From Bacteroides sp. (GTDB lineage Bacteria; Bacteroidota; Bacteroidia; Bacteroidales; Bacteroidaceae): a stretch of 39,748 nucleotides of DNA. Made by a program: the position numbers and the translations under genes. How positions within the stretch are numbered: position 1 is the first letter of the stretch; every line of letters begins with the position of its first letter. Positions 17,723 through 24,697 of this stretch are shown here, in pieces. The stretch is taken from NCBI RefSeq assembly GCF_029057325.1, contig NZ_JAICZW010000148.1, positions 1 through 39,748 of the forward strand. The letters are read 5' to 3'. Below the pieces are notes generated by a model that saw only the letters and a program-made list of their open reading frames with translations, was not told the origin of the DNA and did not search any database.

Positions 17723-17956
17723 ATGCTTGAGACAATACTGATAACTTTGTTAATTGTTGCTATTTGCATTGTTTTATTAGGTGTAAAGGTCTTTTTTGTG
17801 AAGGACGGTAAGTTTCCTAACAGCCACGTCAGCGGCAATAAGGCAATGCGCGATAGAGGTATCGGTTGTGTGCAGTCGCAGGACAGGGAGGCGCAACGCA
17901 AACCCCGCTTTTCCATCAATGAACTTGAAAAGGCCTTGAATGATGGTATGAATTAA
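17723..17956 (+). CDS. Small conserved membrane protein
   Basis: A 77-residue protein with one N-terminal membrane helix (about residues 3-24) followed by a short soluble tail containing KDGKFPNSHVSGNKAM and a single Cys. I recognise this layout as a Bacteroidales hypothetical but know no function. The start is placed at ATG 17723; a GTG two codons upstream at 17717 is possible. It precedes the Skp-like lipoprotein by 26 bases, so they are likely an operon and may act together at the envelope. Confidence 0.6.
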   Translation: MLETILITLLIVAICIVLLGVKVFFVKDGKFPNSHVSGNKAMRDRGIGCVQSQDREAQRKPRFSINELEKALNDGMN

Positions 17957-17982
17957 ATTTTAAAAAACAATACTTATCAATT

Positions 17983-18585
17983 ATGAAGAGATTAAACTAC
18001 CTCATGAACGGTTTGGCAGCTCTCGCGGTAATCGTTCTATTTGCTCAATGTGCTGGTAATAATGACAAACAGGCTGCAAATGCCCCTGCTCATGCCGGTG
18101 GATTATTGGAGATGAAGATTGCTTTTGTTGAAATAGATACGCTTTTGGCAAAATACAATTTCTGCGTGGATTTGAATGAAGCTATGGTGAAGAAGAGCGA
18201 GAACGTGCGTCTGACCATCAACCAGAAGGCTACCGAACTGGAGAAACAGAAACAGGAGTTCCAGACTAAATACCAGAACAATGCGTTCCTTTCTCCAGAA
18301 AGAGCGCAGCAAGAGTACAACCGTATTGCCAAGCTGGAACAAGACCTGCAGAACCTGAGCAACAAGTTGCAGTCGGAGTTGATGAGCGAGAACGAAAAGA
18401 ACAGCCTGCAGCTGCGCGACTCCATCAACGCTTTCCTGAAAGAGTATAACAAGACCAAAGGCTACAGCATGATTATCAGCAATACCGGTTTCGACAACCT
18501 GCTTTATGCTGACAGCGTTTACAACATCACCCGTGAGATTCTGGATGGTTTGAACGCAAGATACTCTGCTCCGGTGAAGAAATAA
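17983..18585 (+). CDS. OmpH/Skp-like lipoprotein chaperone
   Basis: A 200-residue member of the OmpH (Skp) family, periplasmic chaperones that hold unfolded outer-membrane proteins. The N-terminal strand IAFVEIDTLLAKY and a long alpha-hairpin of coiled coil (about 65-150) with many Gln, Glu and Lys match Skp. Unlike classical Skp, the signal peptide ends in a lipobox (FAQC, Cys23), so it should be lipid-anchored. It is followed by a strong terminator. Other OmpH paralogues normally lie near bamA in Bacteroides, so this is probably a paralogue and not the main Skp. Confidence 0.82.
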   Translation: MKRLNYLMNGLAALAVIVLFAQCAGNNDKQAANAPAHAGGLLEMKIAFVEIDTLLAKYNFCVDLNEAMVKKSENVRLTINQKATELEKQKQEFQTKYQNNAFLSPERAQQEYNRIAKLEQDLQNLSNKLQSELMSENEKNSLQLRDSINAFLKEYNKTKGYSMIISNTGFDNLLYADSVYNITREILDGLNARYSAPVKK

Positions 18586-18611
18586 TAGGATTACACATAT
18601 AAAGATATACA

Positions 18612-18648
18612 AAAGGGGCGGTTCGGGATATTCCGGACCGCCCCTTTC
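18612..18648 (+). terminator. Strong intrinsic terminator after the Skp-like gene
   Basis: AAAGGGGCGGT pairs with ACCGCCCCTTT, with a short loop, giving one of the strongest hairpins in the window. It can act for transcripts of both strands: the Skp-like gene ends at 18585 and cutC (opposite strand) ends at 18657. Confidence 0.8.
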
Positions 18649-18656
18649 GTATGAGG

Positions 18657-19406
18657 TTAGGCTTTCAACGATTCGATGGTCTGTCGGACTCGCTTTTCGG
18701 TGGTGACGTTACGGTTGTATTCATCGATGGTCACCGTTCCTCCCATCGAAACGCATTCGTTGTGATGAATCATTTGGCTGGCAACGCTCTCCCTTGCCGA
18801 GAAGTGGAACTCGCGGATGCCGGTTTCAGCGGCAATGCGTGCGATGTTGTTCTCGTTCACGCCACATCCTGCCAATAGGATGATGCGTCCGGCTGCCTGT
18901 TCTTGCAATTCTTTCAGCAGGGGGATACCCTGTTCGGCTGTGGGCTGTTGTCCGGAGGTGAGGATGCGGTGGCAGCCCAGGCTGATTATGTCCTCCAATG
19001 CCTGCTTTGGATTGCGGCAGACATCGAAAGCGCGGTGGAAGGTGACGGACATGCCTTGCGAGGCCTCCATCAGCTGTCTCATCAGCGGGATGTCGATGTC
19101 GCCTTCTGCCGTGAGGCATCCGAAGACTACGCCGTCAGCCTTCAGCCGGCGGGCATTGGCGATGTCTTGCAGCATGATGCGTTGTTCAAGGGGCGAATAG
19201 AGGAAATCGCCTCCGCGTGGGCGAATGATGACATGCAGTTTGGTTTCCTTCAATACTTCCCGCGCAACGGTGATATCTCCGTAGGAAGGGGTGGTTCCAC
19301 CTTCGGGAATGCCGGCGCACAATTCTACGCGGTCGGCTCCTCCGGCTTGTGCGGCGATGCAACTCTCTACGGAGTTGGCGCACACTTCAAATAGATATTT
19401 CTCCAT
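18657..19406 (-). CDS. cutC: CutC family protein
   Basis: A 249-residue TIM-barrel protein of the CutC family, historically tied to copper homeostasis. The start MEKYLFEVCANSVES and blocks RVELCAGIPEGGTTPSYG and IRPRGGDFLYS are typical. The segment FHRAFDVCRNP and the late HFSA segment are also family hallmarks. The copper role in E. coli has been questioned, so copper binding should be seen as unproven here. The promoter is a minus-strand TATTTTTG at 19433-19440, just beyond the rny terminator, so it is transcribed alone. Confidence 0.9.
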   Translation of the reverse strand: MEKYLFEVCANSVESCIAAQAGGADRVELCAGIPEGGTTPSYGDITVAREVLKETKLHVIIRPRGGDFLYSPLEQRIMLQDIANARRLKADGVVFGCLTAEGDIDIPLMRQLMEASQGMSVTFHRAFDVCRNPKQALEDIISLGCHRILTSGQQPTAEQGIPLLKELQEQAAGRIILLAGCGVNENNIARIAAETGIREFHFSARESVASQMIHHNECVSMGGTVTIDEYNRNVTTEKRVRQTIESLKA

Positions 19407-19432
19407 AACATATTCATTTTATATCTGTTGTA

Positions 19433-19440
19433 CAAAAATA
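19433..19440 (-). promoter_or_regulatory. -7 box before cutC
   Basis: TATTTTTG on the minus strand, 27 bases before the ATG of cutC. It abuts the terminator of rny, so cutC starts fresh transcription there. Confidence 0.45.
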
Positions 19441-19472
19441 AGAAAAGGGTGAATAAGATTCACCCTTTTCTC
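19441..19472 (-). terminator. Terminator of the zapA-rny operon
   Basis: AGAAAAGGGTGAAT and ATTCACCCTTTTCT form a hairpin with a very short loop, ending in a T-rich arm for leftward transcription. It lies 23 bases after the rny stop. Confidence 0.7.
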
Positions 19473-19494
19473 TACATTATTTTAGTTTTATGGC

Positions 19495-21033
19495 TTATTT
19501 GGCATAGCTTACCGCACGCGTCTCGCGGATGACGGTAATCTTCACCTGTCCCGGATAGGTCATCTCGTCTTGAATCTTCTTGGCGATTTCACCGGAGAGG
19601 CTTTCTGTCTGCTTGTCGTCAATCTTGTCGGCACCGACAATGACGCGCAGCTCGCGACCGGCCTGGATGGCGTAGGTCTTCGTCACGCCCGGGTAGGACA
19701 TGGCAAGCTGTTCAAGGTCGTTCAGGCGTTTGATGTAAGCTTCCACAATCTCGCGGCGTGCTCCCGGACGGGCACCTGAGATGGCGTCGCACACCTGTAC
19801 GATGGGAGCCAGCAGGCTGCTCATCTCCACTTCGTCGTGGTGGGCACCGATGGCGTTGCAGATATCCGGTTTCTCTTTGAACTTCTCGGCCAGCTTCATG
19901 CCGTAGAGTGCGTGCGGCAATTCCGGTTCCTCGTCGGGCACCTTGCCTATATCGTGCAGCAGTCCGGCACGTTTCGCCTTCTTGGGGTTCAATCCCAGTT
20001 CGGATGCCATGACGGCGCAGAGATTGGCCGTCTCGCGGGCGTGCTGCAACAGGTTCTGGCCGTAGGAGGAGCGGTATTTCATCTTACCGATGATGCGAAT
20101 CAGTTCGGGGTGCAAGCCGTGGATACCCAGGTCGATGGTGGTGCGCTTACCGGTTTCGATGATTTCCTCTTCCACTTGTTTGCGCACTTTGGCCACCACC
20201 TCTTCGATGCGTGCGGGGTGGATGCGTCCGTCCGTTACCAACTGGTGCAATGCCAGACGAGCTATTTCGCGGCGAACCGGGTCGAATGCCGACAATACGA
20301 TGGCTTCCGGTGTGTCGTCCACCACGATTTCCACGCCGGTAGCTGCCTCCAATGCGCGGATGTTGCGTCCTTCACGACCGATGATGCGGCCTTTGATTTC
20401 GTCCGATTCGATGTGGAATACGGTGACGGAGTTTTCGATGGCTGTTTCCGTAGCCACCCGTTGGATGCTCTGTATCACGATGCGCTTTGCCTCTTTGCTT
20501 GCCGTCAGCTTGGCATCATCCATGATGTCGTTGATGTAGGATTGCGCCTGCGTCTTGGCTTCTTCCTTCAAGGATTCCACCATCCGTTCCTTGGCTTCTT
20601 CGGCAGAGAGTCCGGAGATGGCTTCCAGTTTTTCTATCTCCTGGCGTTGCATCTGGTCCAGTTCTTCTTTCTTCTTATCGACGATCACCAGTTGTGCCTC
20701 CAAGTTCTCTTTCACGGCTTCAGCTTCCATCTTCTTGCGTTGTACCTCTTCCTGGCGTTGGTTCAGTACCAGTTCGCGCTGTTTCAGCTTGTTTTCCGCC
20801 TGCTGTATCTTTTGGTTGCGGATGGCCACTTCTTTTTCCAACTCTGCCTTCTTGTTCAGGAATTTTTCCTTTACTTCCACCAGTTTATTCTTCTTGATTA
20901 CTTCTGCTTCCGCTTCCGCGCTTTTCAGGATGGCATCGTATTTGCCTCTCAACCCGTGTTTGAAAAACACGTACGAGGCGATTCCTCCGAGGATGAAGCA
21001 TACAATTGCTACTACTATTGTAACTGCTGTCAT
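19495..21033 (-). CDS. rny: Ribonuclease Y
   Basis: A 512-residue membrane-anchored endoribonuclease that initiates mRNA decay. One N-terminal membrane helix (3-25) is followed by a long charged coiled coil (about 30-190). A KH domain follows with [15 protein letters not shown], then an HD domain with LLHDIGK and a second metal-binding GAHHDE segment. The length is typical. The gene lies 115 bases after zapA on the same strand, with a hairpin between them, so it may be partly cotranscribed. Confidence 0.95.
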   Translation of the reverse strand: MTAVTIVVAIVCFILGGIASYVFFKHGLRGKYDAILKSAEAEAEVIKKNKLVEVKEKFLNKKAELEKEVAIRNQKIQQAENKLKQRELVLNQRQEEVQRKKMEAEAVKENLEAQLVIVDKKKEELDQMQRQEIEKLEAISGLSAEEAKERMVESLKEEAKTQAQSYINDIMDDAKLTASKEAKRIVIQSIQRVATETAIENSVTVFHIESDEIKGRIIGREGRNIRALEAATGVEIVVDDTPEAIVLSAFDPVRREIARLALHQLVTDGRIHPARIEEVVAKVRKQVEEEIIETGKRTTIDLGIHGLHPELIRIIGKMKYRSSYGQNLLQHARETANLCAVMASELGLNPKKAKRAGLLHDIGKVPDEEPELPHALYGMKLAEKFKEKPDICNAIGAHHDEVEMSSLLAPIVQVCDAISGARPGARREIVEAYIKRLNDLEQLAMSYPGVTKTYAIQAGRELRVIVGADKIDDKQTESLSGEIAKKIQDEMTYPGQVKITVIRETRAVSYAK

Positions 21034-21057
21034 TTTTTTGTTTTTTTATGGTATATA

Positions 21058-21109
21058 ATAAAAAAGCACTGCATAAAGGCCGCCTGTGGGGCAAGCTTTT
21101 GTACAGTGC
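21058..21109 (-). terminator. Hairpin between zapA and rny
   Basis: On the minus strand GCACTG (21109-21104) pairs with CAGTGC (21071-21066), followed directly by TTTTTTAT. It looks like a terminator or attenuator downstream of zapA. GCCGCCT at the zapA end (21149-21143) is complementary to AGGCGGC inside the loop (21084-21078), offering an alternative fold. Confidence 0.5.
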
Positions 21110-21148
21110 GTAAATAATTCTCTTTCATGGAAGACGGAAGAAAGGCGG

Positions 21149-21439
21149 CTATTCTTCTTTGAAGTAAGCTTCCAATTCTTCGGTCAGTTCCTTTATTTTA
21201 GCCGTGTATGGTTCGGTATCGTTCCGCTCTTTTATCTGGAGGTTCTCCAAAGCGAATTGATAGGCTACCATTGCTATAATCCTCTCCGGAGGTACATTCT
21301 GATAATGCTCCCGATACGCCATTACATGGGTATCTACCTGTTTGGCGGCTTTCCTGACCATCTCCTCGTCCTCTCGTTCGATGGTGATGGGATAAGAAGC
21401 TCCTGCCATTTGCAGGTTTATTTTTATTTTATCGTTCAT
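21149..21439 (-). CDS. zapA: Cell division protein ZapA
   Basis: A 96-residue protein of the ZapA family, which binds and bundles FtsZ at the division site. The N-terminal globular part contains ITIEREDEEMVRKAAKQVD and the C-terminal part is a coiled coil for dimer and tetramer formation. It is preceded by a small coiled-coil gene and followed by rny, an order common in Bacteroidetes. The stop is TAG. Confidence 0.88.
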   Translation of the reverse strand: MNDKIKINLQMAGASYPITIEREDEEMVRKAAKQVDTHVMAYREHYQNVPPERIIAMVAYQFALENLQIKERNDTEPYTAKIKELTEELEAYFKEE

Positions 21440-21453
21440 ACATCTTCTGTTCT

Positions 21454-21747
21454 TTATTCATTCAATAAAGCGATGCATTTATCGACTTCACGCACTAATT
21501 TTGACAATCGCAGTTTCGTCTCTTTCACGTCGCTGCCGTTAAGGCTGATTGCCGTAGCTGTTTTTAGGTCCGTGTAGCTTTGTTCCAGTTCGTTATATTC
21601 GGCTTGTATCTTTTTGCATGCTTCTTCTTTGGCTTCAAGAAGTTGCTTCAGTTCGGCGTTCTCGCGCTTTAATTCATCGTGCAGATAGATTAAATGTCGC
21701 AGTCTCGCTTCAAAGGTACTTAATAGCTTCTTTTCTTCGTCCGTCAT
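21454..21747 (-). CDS. Small coiled-coil protein upstream of zapA
   Basis: A 97-residue, almost wholly helical coiled-coil protein (heptads from about residue 8 to 60). I do not recognise a named family with certainty. Its size and position immediately before zapA (14-base gap) suggest a ZapB-like partner in division-ring assembly, which is inference. The start is MTDEEKK at 21747; the longer frame to 21768 would overlap the -7 box at 21768-21775, so it is excluded. Confidence 0.65.
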   Translation of the reverse strand: MTDEEKKLLSTFEARLRHLIYLHDELKRENAELKQLLEAKEEACKKIQAEYNELEQSYTDLKTATAISLNGSDVKETKLRLSKLVREVDKCIALLNE

Positions 21748-21767
21748 TACTACACCAAAATTGTACA

Positions 21768-21797
21768 CAAAAATACAATTTACTTGTAAATTACAAA
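21768..21797 (-). promoter_or_regulatory. Promoter with spacer palindrome, coiled-coil/zapA/rny
   Basis: On the minus strand TTTG (21797-21794) and TATTTTTG (21775-21768) are separated by 18 nt. The spacer holds a perfect palindrome at 21777-21792, AATTTAC TT GTAAATT on the plus strand. A protein bound there would cover both promoter elements, so this is a candidate operator. Confidence 0.5.
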
Positions 21798-21805
21798 AGT
21801 TTTTC

Positions 21806-21995
21806 CATGAAAAATGTCTCTCTTTTCGCTATTTATTCTTTTGGGGAGGTTGTAAGGCTTCTTTTCTTCTGTTTTTTCTCCGGTTGCGGAAGGAGGCGGG
21901 TGGTGGAGGAGTTTGTGCCGGAAACGGTTGTGCAGTCGGATTACTATAGGTGGAAAGGAAGGAAAAGGTGCTTTCCAAAGCTTGTTAAGTCTTGA
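21806..21995 (+). other. Doubtful small ORF in the gap before the repeat array
   Basis: A 62-codon frame (MKNVSLFAIYSFGEV...) has a hydrophobic stretch and a lipobox-like FSGCG. It lacks a clear promoter or ribosome-binding site, and codon use looks irregular. It may be a remnant lipoprotein or chance. I would not count it as a gene. The rest of 21748-22385 holds repeat array copy 2 and the promoter of the next gene. Confidence 0.2.
21961..21976. repeat. Dyad shared beside 21-nt array copy 2
   Basis: GGAAAAGGTGCTTTCC, the counterpart of the dyad at 11531-11547, 45 bases before array copy 2. Confidence 0.4.
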
Positions 21996-22020
21996 GGAAA
22001 AAATCTATAAGTCCGGTCTT

Positions 22021-22114
22021 AAAGTTCATCTTGCGTGCTGAGATGTATATCTCAGCGGCTGAGATGCAAATCCCGGCACGCGAGATGTATATCTCAGCAC
22101 GCGAGATGAAGTTT
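22021..22114. repeat. 21-nt palindromic repeat array, copy 2
   Basis: Four units of 21 nt again, of the form TATATCTCAGCACGCGAGA, between AAAGTTCATC on the left and GAGATGAAGTTT on the right. The sequence differs from copy 1 at many unit-internal positions while the dyads TCTCAGC and GCGAGA are kept. It lies in the divergent region between the coiled-coil gene and the membrane protein gene. Confidence 0.8.
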
Positions 22115-22291
22115 ATCTCCTGCTTCAAGTGGTTTTTCCTCCGAAGGAAACTGTTTTCCCGACGGAAGTGAAAGGTTCCCGCCACGGGTGTCTGACGGGG
22201 AGGAGGACGGTGGCTGGCGGACGGGAGGAAAGTGGCGTGCCGGATGGCGGCATGAAAAGGATGGAATAAAGTGAGATAGTTTACGAAATAA

Positions 22292-22322
22292 TTTGGTTTA
22301 TAAAATAAACCATCTATGTTTG
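22292..22322 (+). promoter_or_regulatory. Promoter with spacer dyad for the membrane protein/regulator operon
   Basis: TTTG (22292-22295), a 19-nt spacer and TATGTTTG (22315-22322) form an almost ideal Bacteroides promoter. Within the spacer GGTTTA TAAAA TAAACC (22295-22311) is a perfect inverted repeat that overlaps the -33 element. This is a good operator candidate for the winged-helix protein encoded downstream. Confidence 0.65.
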
Positions 22323-22385
22323 CAGTGGAGTTCGAACCCATAGTGTGTATATATATAATAAGGTGTAACTTTAAAAGATGTGACA

Positions 22386-22988
22386 ATGGAAGAAAGAGCA
22401 TTGAACGAGAAGGAGAGTTTGGAACTCATCGCTCGGATGATACAGAACAGCAAGCGGAATCTGGAAATAGGCGGCAGGAACATTTTCCTGCTGTGGGGAT
22501 GGCTGGGGGCGCTTGTTCCCCTGGTGGTGCTGGGCGCTGTGTGGAAGACAGGAAACCCGGCGTGGAACTGGTTGTGGTTTCTGATACCGCTGGTGGGATG
22601 GCCCGTGCAGCACTGGCTGACGCGAAAAGAGAGCAAGCCGGTGATTACTTATACGGACAGGGTACTGAATGTGGTGTGGCGCACGGTGGGCATTGTGGGC
22701 ATGTCGGGCATCACCTGGCTTTGCCTTATTGCGAACAACATGTCGCTGATGTTGCCGGGCGTCATCCTGGTCGTGGCAATCGGGAGCGTCCTAACGGGGC
22801 ATCTGATAGAAGACTGCTTTCTGGCAGGCGGCGCATACTTCTCTTTGGCGCTGGCGGTGGTGGCGTGGGCCGTTTGTCTGTCGGCGGGGCTGAGTTGGAA
22901 TCTGTATTACTTTGTGTTTTCGGCCAGTTTTTTCATCATGCTGGTGATCCCGGGCTGGGCTATGAACAAGAAAAAGAAGAGAAGCTGA
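22386..22988 (+). CDS. Conserved integral membrane protein
   Basis: A 200-residue protein with a short charged N-terminus followed by about six hydrophobic helices (roughly 34-55, 64-78, 97-118, 121-137, 147-165 and 171-190). It ends in a basic KKKKRS tail. I do not recognise a named family. The start is ATG 22386; a GTG two codons upstream is possible. It stops one base before a small winged-helix regulator gene, a pairing often seen in Bacteroides where regulator and membrane protein form a self-controlled unit. A role in sensing or export is a guess. Confidence 0.65.
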   Translation: MEERALNEKESLELIARMIQNSKRNLEIGGRNIFLLWGWLGALVPLVVLGAVWKTGNPAWNWLWFLIPLVGWPVQHWLTRKESKPVITYTDRVLNVVWRTVGIVGMSGITWLCLIANNMSLMLPGVILVVAIGSVLTGHLIEDCFLAGGAYFSLALAVVAWAVCLSAGLSWNLYYFVFSASFFIMLVIPGWAMNKKKKRS

Positions 22989-22989
22989 T

Positions 22990-23274
22990 ATGTTTAGAGA
23001 ACTGAATCCTTTGCTTCACAGCGAACTGCGCCTTGCCGTGATGTCGTTGCTCATCAGCGTAGAGGAGGCCGACTTTGTCTATATCCGCCAGCAGACCGGT
23101 GCCACGGCAGGCAACCTCAGCGTGCAGATAGACAAGCTCGGCAAGGCAGGCTATGTGGAGGTGACAAAGACCTTCAAGGGCAAGATGCCCTGCACCCTTT
23201 GCCGGATTACTCCGCAGGGGGTGGATGCCTTTGAGGAGTATGTGGAGGCGTTGAAGACTTACATCATGAAGTAG
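22990..23274 (+). CDS. Winged-helix transcriptional regulator
   Basis: A 94-residue single-domain DNA-binding protein of the MarR/ArsR-like winged-helix type. HSELRLAVMSLL begins the fold, the recognition helix is around GATAGNLSVQIDKL, and the beta-wing follows at TKTFKGKMPCTLCRITPQG. The C-terminal helix probably mediates dimerisation. Two Cys in the wing region (CTLC) could bind metal or respond to redox, though other members lack them. It follows the membrane protein gene by one base, so it likely represses or activates the promoter with the 22295-22311 dyad. Confidence 0.78.
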   Translation: MFRELNPLLHSELRLAVMSLLISVEEADFVYIRQQTGATAGNLSVQIDKLGKAGYVEVTKTFKGKMPCTLCRITPQGVDAFEEYVEALKTYIMK

Positions 23275-23293
23275 GAATTCAAGAAAATAGTTG

Positions 23294-23301
23294 TACTTTT
23301 G
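23294..23301 (+). promoter_or_regulatory. -7 box before the nucleosidase gene
   Basis: TACTTTTG matches TAnnTTTG and ends 30 bases before the ATG at 23332. No clear -33 element is seen. It supports the 23332 start over an in-frame upstream one at 23299. Confidence 0.4.
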
Positions 23302-23331
23302 CGGATAACTCCTAAAAAAAGAATACATGCA

Positions 23332-23916
23332 ATGAGAATCTTAGTCACTTACGCCGTTCAAGGCGAATTTACGGAATTGAAGTTCCCCGGGCTGATAGGG
23401 GAGGAAGAGGTACAGGTGGGCTACCTCCGCACCGGAGTGGGCAAGGTGAAGTCCGCCTTCTATCTGGCAGAGGCCATCAACCACGGGCAACCGGACTTGG
23501 TGGTGAACATTGGCACGGCAGGCACCATCCGCCATCGGGTGGGCGACATCTTCGTCTGCCGCCGCTTCATAGACCGCGACATGCAGAAGCTGACCGACCT
23601 GAGCATGGAATGCGAGATAGATTCCTCCGACCTGCTGGTGCGGAAAGGCTACTGCCTGCATTGGCACGGAAGCGGGGAAGGTGTGTGCAACACGGGCGAC
23701 TCCTTCCTGACGGAACTTGCGGACGTGACGGGCGATGTGGTGGATATGGAGGCATACGCGCAGGCGTGGGTATGCCGTGCCAAGGAGGTGCCCTTCATCG
23801 CGGTGAAGTATGTGACGGACATCATCGGGCAGAACTCCGTGAAGCAATGGGAAGAGAAGCTGGCCGATGCGCGTAAGGGGCTGGGAGCGTTCTTCTCATT
23901 TCAAAGTCTTGAATGA
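23332..23916 (+). CDS. Nucleosidase (MTA/SAH nucleosidase-like)
   Basis: A 194-residue member of the nucleoside phosphorylase/nucleosidase superfamily (PNP_UDP_1). The fold signature VVNIGTAGTIRHRVGD and the substrate-binding block VVDMEAYA are present, followed by VKYVTDI, where the conserved Asp is expected to act on the base. It hydrolyses or phosphorolyses a nucleoside; 5'-methylthioadenosine, S-adenosylhomocysteine or futalosine are the usual substrates, but the exact one cannot be set here. It is shorter than classical MtnN (about 230). Its 3' end overlaps the opposing YbaN-like gene by 21 bases. Confidence 0.8.
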   Translation: MRILVTYAVQGEFTELKFPGLIGEEEVQVGYLRTGVGKVKSAFYLAEAINHGQPDLVVNIGTAGTIRHRVGDIFVCRRFIDRDMQKLTDLSMECEIDSSDLLVRKGYCLHWHGSGEGVCNTGDSFLTELADVTGDVVDMEAYAQAWVCRAKEVPFIAVKYVTDIIGQNSVKQWEEKLADARKGLGAFFSFQSLE

Positions 23917-24255
23917 GAGGATGTGGCAACTGATGCCCACAGCCAAAAGCAGCATCAGGGCTTTTGCCCACAGCAGGGGGATGAGGAAGAGGATGCAATA
24001 GAGCATCGTGCCCCACATCAGCAGCAGGGAGAGGACTTTGGCCCGCAAAGGGATGGCTTTGTTCTCACGGAAGTTCCGGATATAGGGACCGAAATGCTTG
24101 TGGTTCAGCAACCATTGGTACAAGCGGGGCGAGCCTCTGAAATAGAGGGTTGCCGTAAGCAGCAGAAAAGGGGTGGTGGGCAGCAAAGGCAGGAATATGC
24201 CGATGACACCCAGCACCAGAGAGACGGTTCCTAAAACGATGCAGATAGTTTTCAT
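23896..24255 (-). CDS. DUF454 (YbaN-like) membrane protein
   Basis: A 119-residue inner-membrane protein of the DUF454/YbaN family, of unknown function. The N-terminal hydrophobic segment with the GIFLPLLPTTPFLLL motif is the family hallmark, followed by a polar stretch and two more membrane helices. A minus-strand TACATTTG at 24260-24267 lies only five bases before the ATG, so if it is the promoter the mRNA would be nearly leaderless. Confidence 0.85.
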   Translation of the reverse strand: MKTICIVLGTVSLVLGVIGIFLPLLPTTPFLLLTATLYFRGSPRLYQWLLNHKHFGPYIRNFRENKAIPLRAKVLSLLLMWGTMLYCILFLIPLLWAKALMLLLAVGISCHILSFKTLK

Positions 24256-24288
24256 GCGGCAAATGTACAGAAAATCTTCTGTTTTTTG

Positions 24289-24296
24289 TACTTTTG
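24289..24296 (+). promoter_or_regulatory. -7 box before queD
   Basis: TACTTTTG matches TAnnTTTG, 68 bases before the queD start. A hairpin CCGCGCC/GGTGCGG (24300-24306 with 24319-24325) lies at the expected transcription start and is followed by an A-rich tail. Confidence 0.4.
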
Positions 24297-24364
24297 CCGC
24301 CGCGCCGAGGTGACATTAGGTGCGGAAATGAAAATAACAAATTATTAATTAGCGTATTAACAAC

Positions 24365-24697
24365 ATGTACACAGTCATCAAACGGATGGAGGTGTCGGCT
24401 GCTCATAGCCTGCAACTCTCCTATCGCAGCAAGTGTGAGAATCTGCACGGTCACAACTGGATTATCACGGTCTATTGCCGTTCCCGCGAACTGAACGCCG
24501 ACGGGATGGTAGTCGATTTCAGTCACATCAAACAGGTGGTGAAGGAACAATTGGACCACCGCAACCTGAACGAAGTGCTCCCTTTCAACCCTACAGCCGA
24601 GAACATCGCCCGCTGGGTATGCGACCAGATACCTACCTGCTTCAAGGTGGAGGTGCAAGAGTCTGAAGGAAATACAGCCGTCTATGAGAAAGATTAA
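24365..24697 (+). CDS. queD: 6-carboxytetrahydropterin synthase QueD
   Basis: A 110-residue enzyme of the QueD/PTPS family that turns dihydroneopterin triphosphate into 6-carboxytetrahydropterin, the second step toward preQ0 and queuosine. The zinc site is visible as H14 (SAAHSL) with H28 and H30 (LHGHNW), and the conserved catalytic C24 is in KCENLHGH. Its end overlaps queE by 14 bases, so they are cotranscribed. queC and queF are not in the window. Confidence 0.92.
   Translation: MYTVIKRMEVSAAHSLQLSYRSKCENLHGHNWIITVYCRSRELNADGMVVDFSHIKQVVKEQLDHRNLNEVLPFNPTAENIARWVCDQIPTCFKVEVQESEGNTAVYEKD

Noticed and set aside
19837..21117. A 426-codon plus-strand frame over rny
   Set aside because: It is the antisense shadow of RNase Y; its residues are an artefact of the coding bias on the other strand.
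21034..21148. 6S RNA next to zapA
   Set aside because: zapA-ssrS linkage is a proteobacterial trait; the gap is 115 bases and lacks the long stem with central bubble.
24297..24364. preQ1 riboswitch upstream of queD
   Set aside because: The loop and tail do not match the class I pattern, and the hairpin overlaps the likely transcription start.
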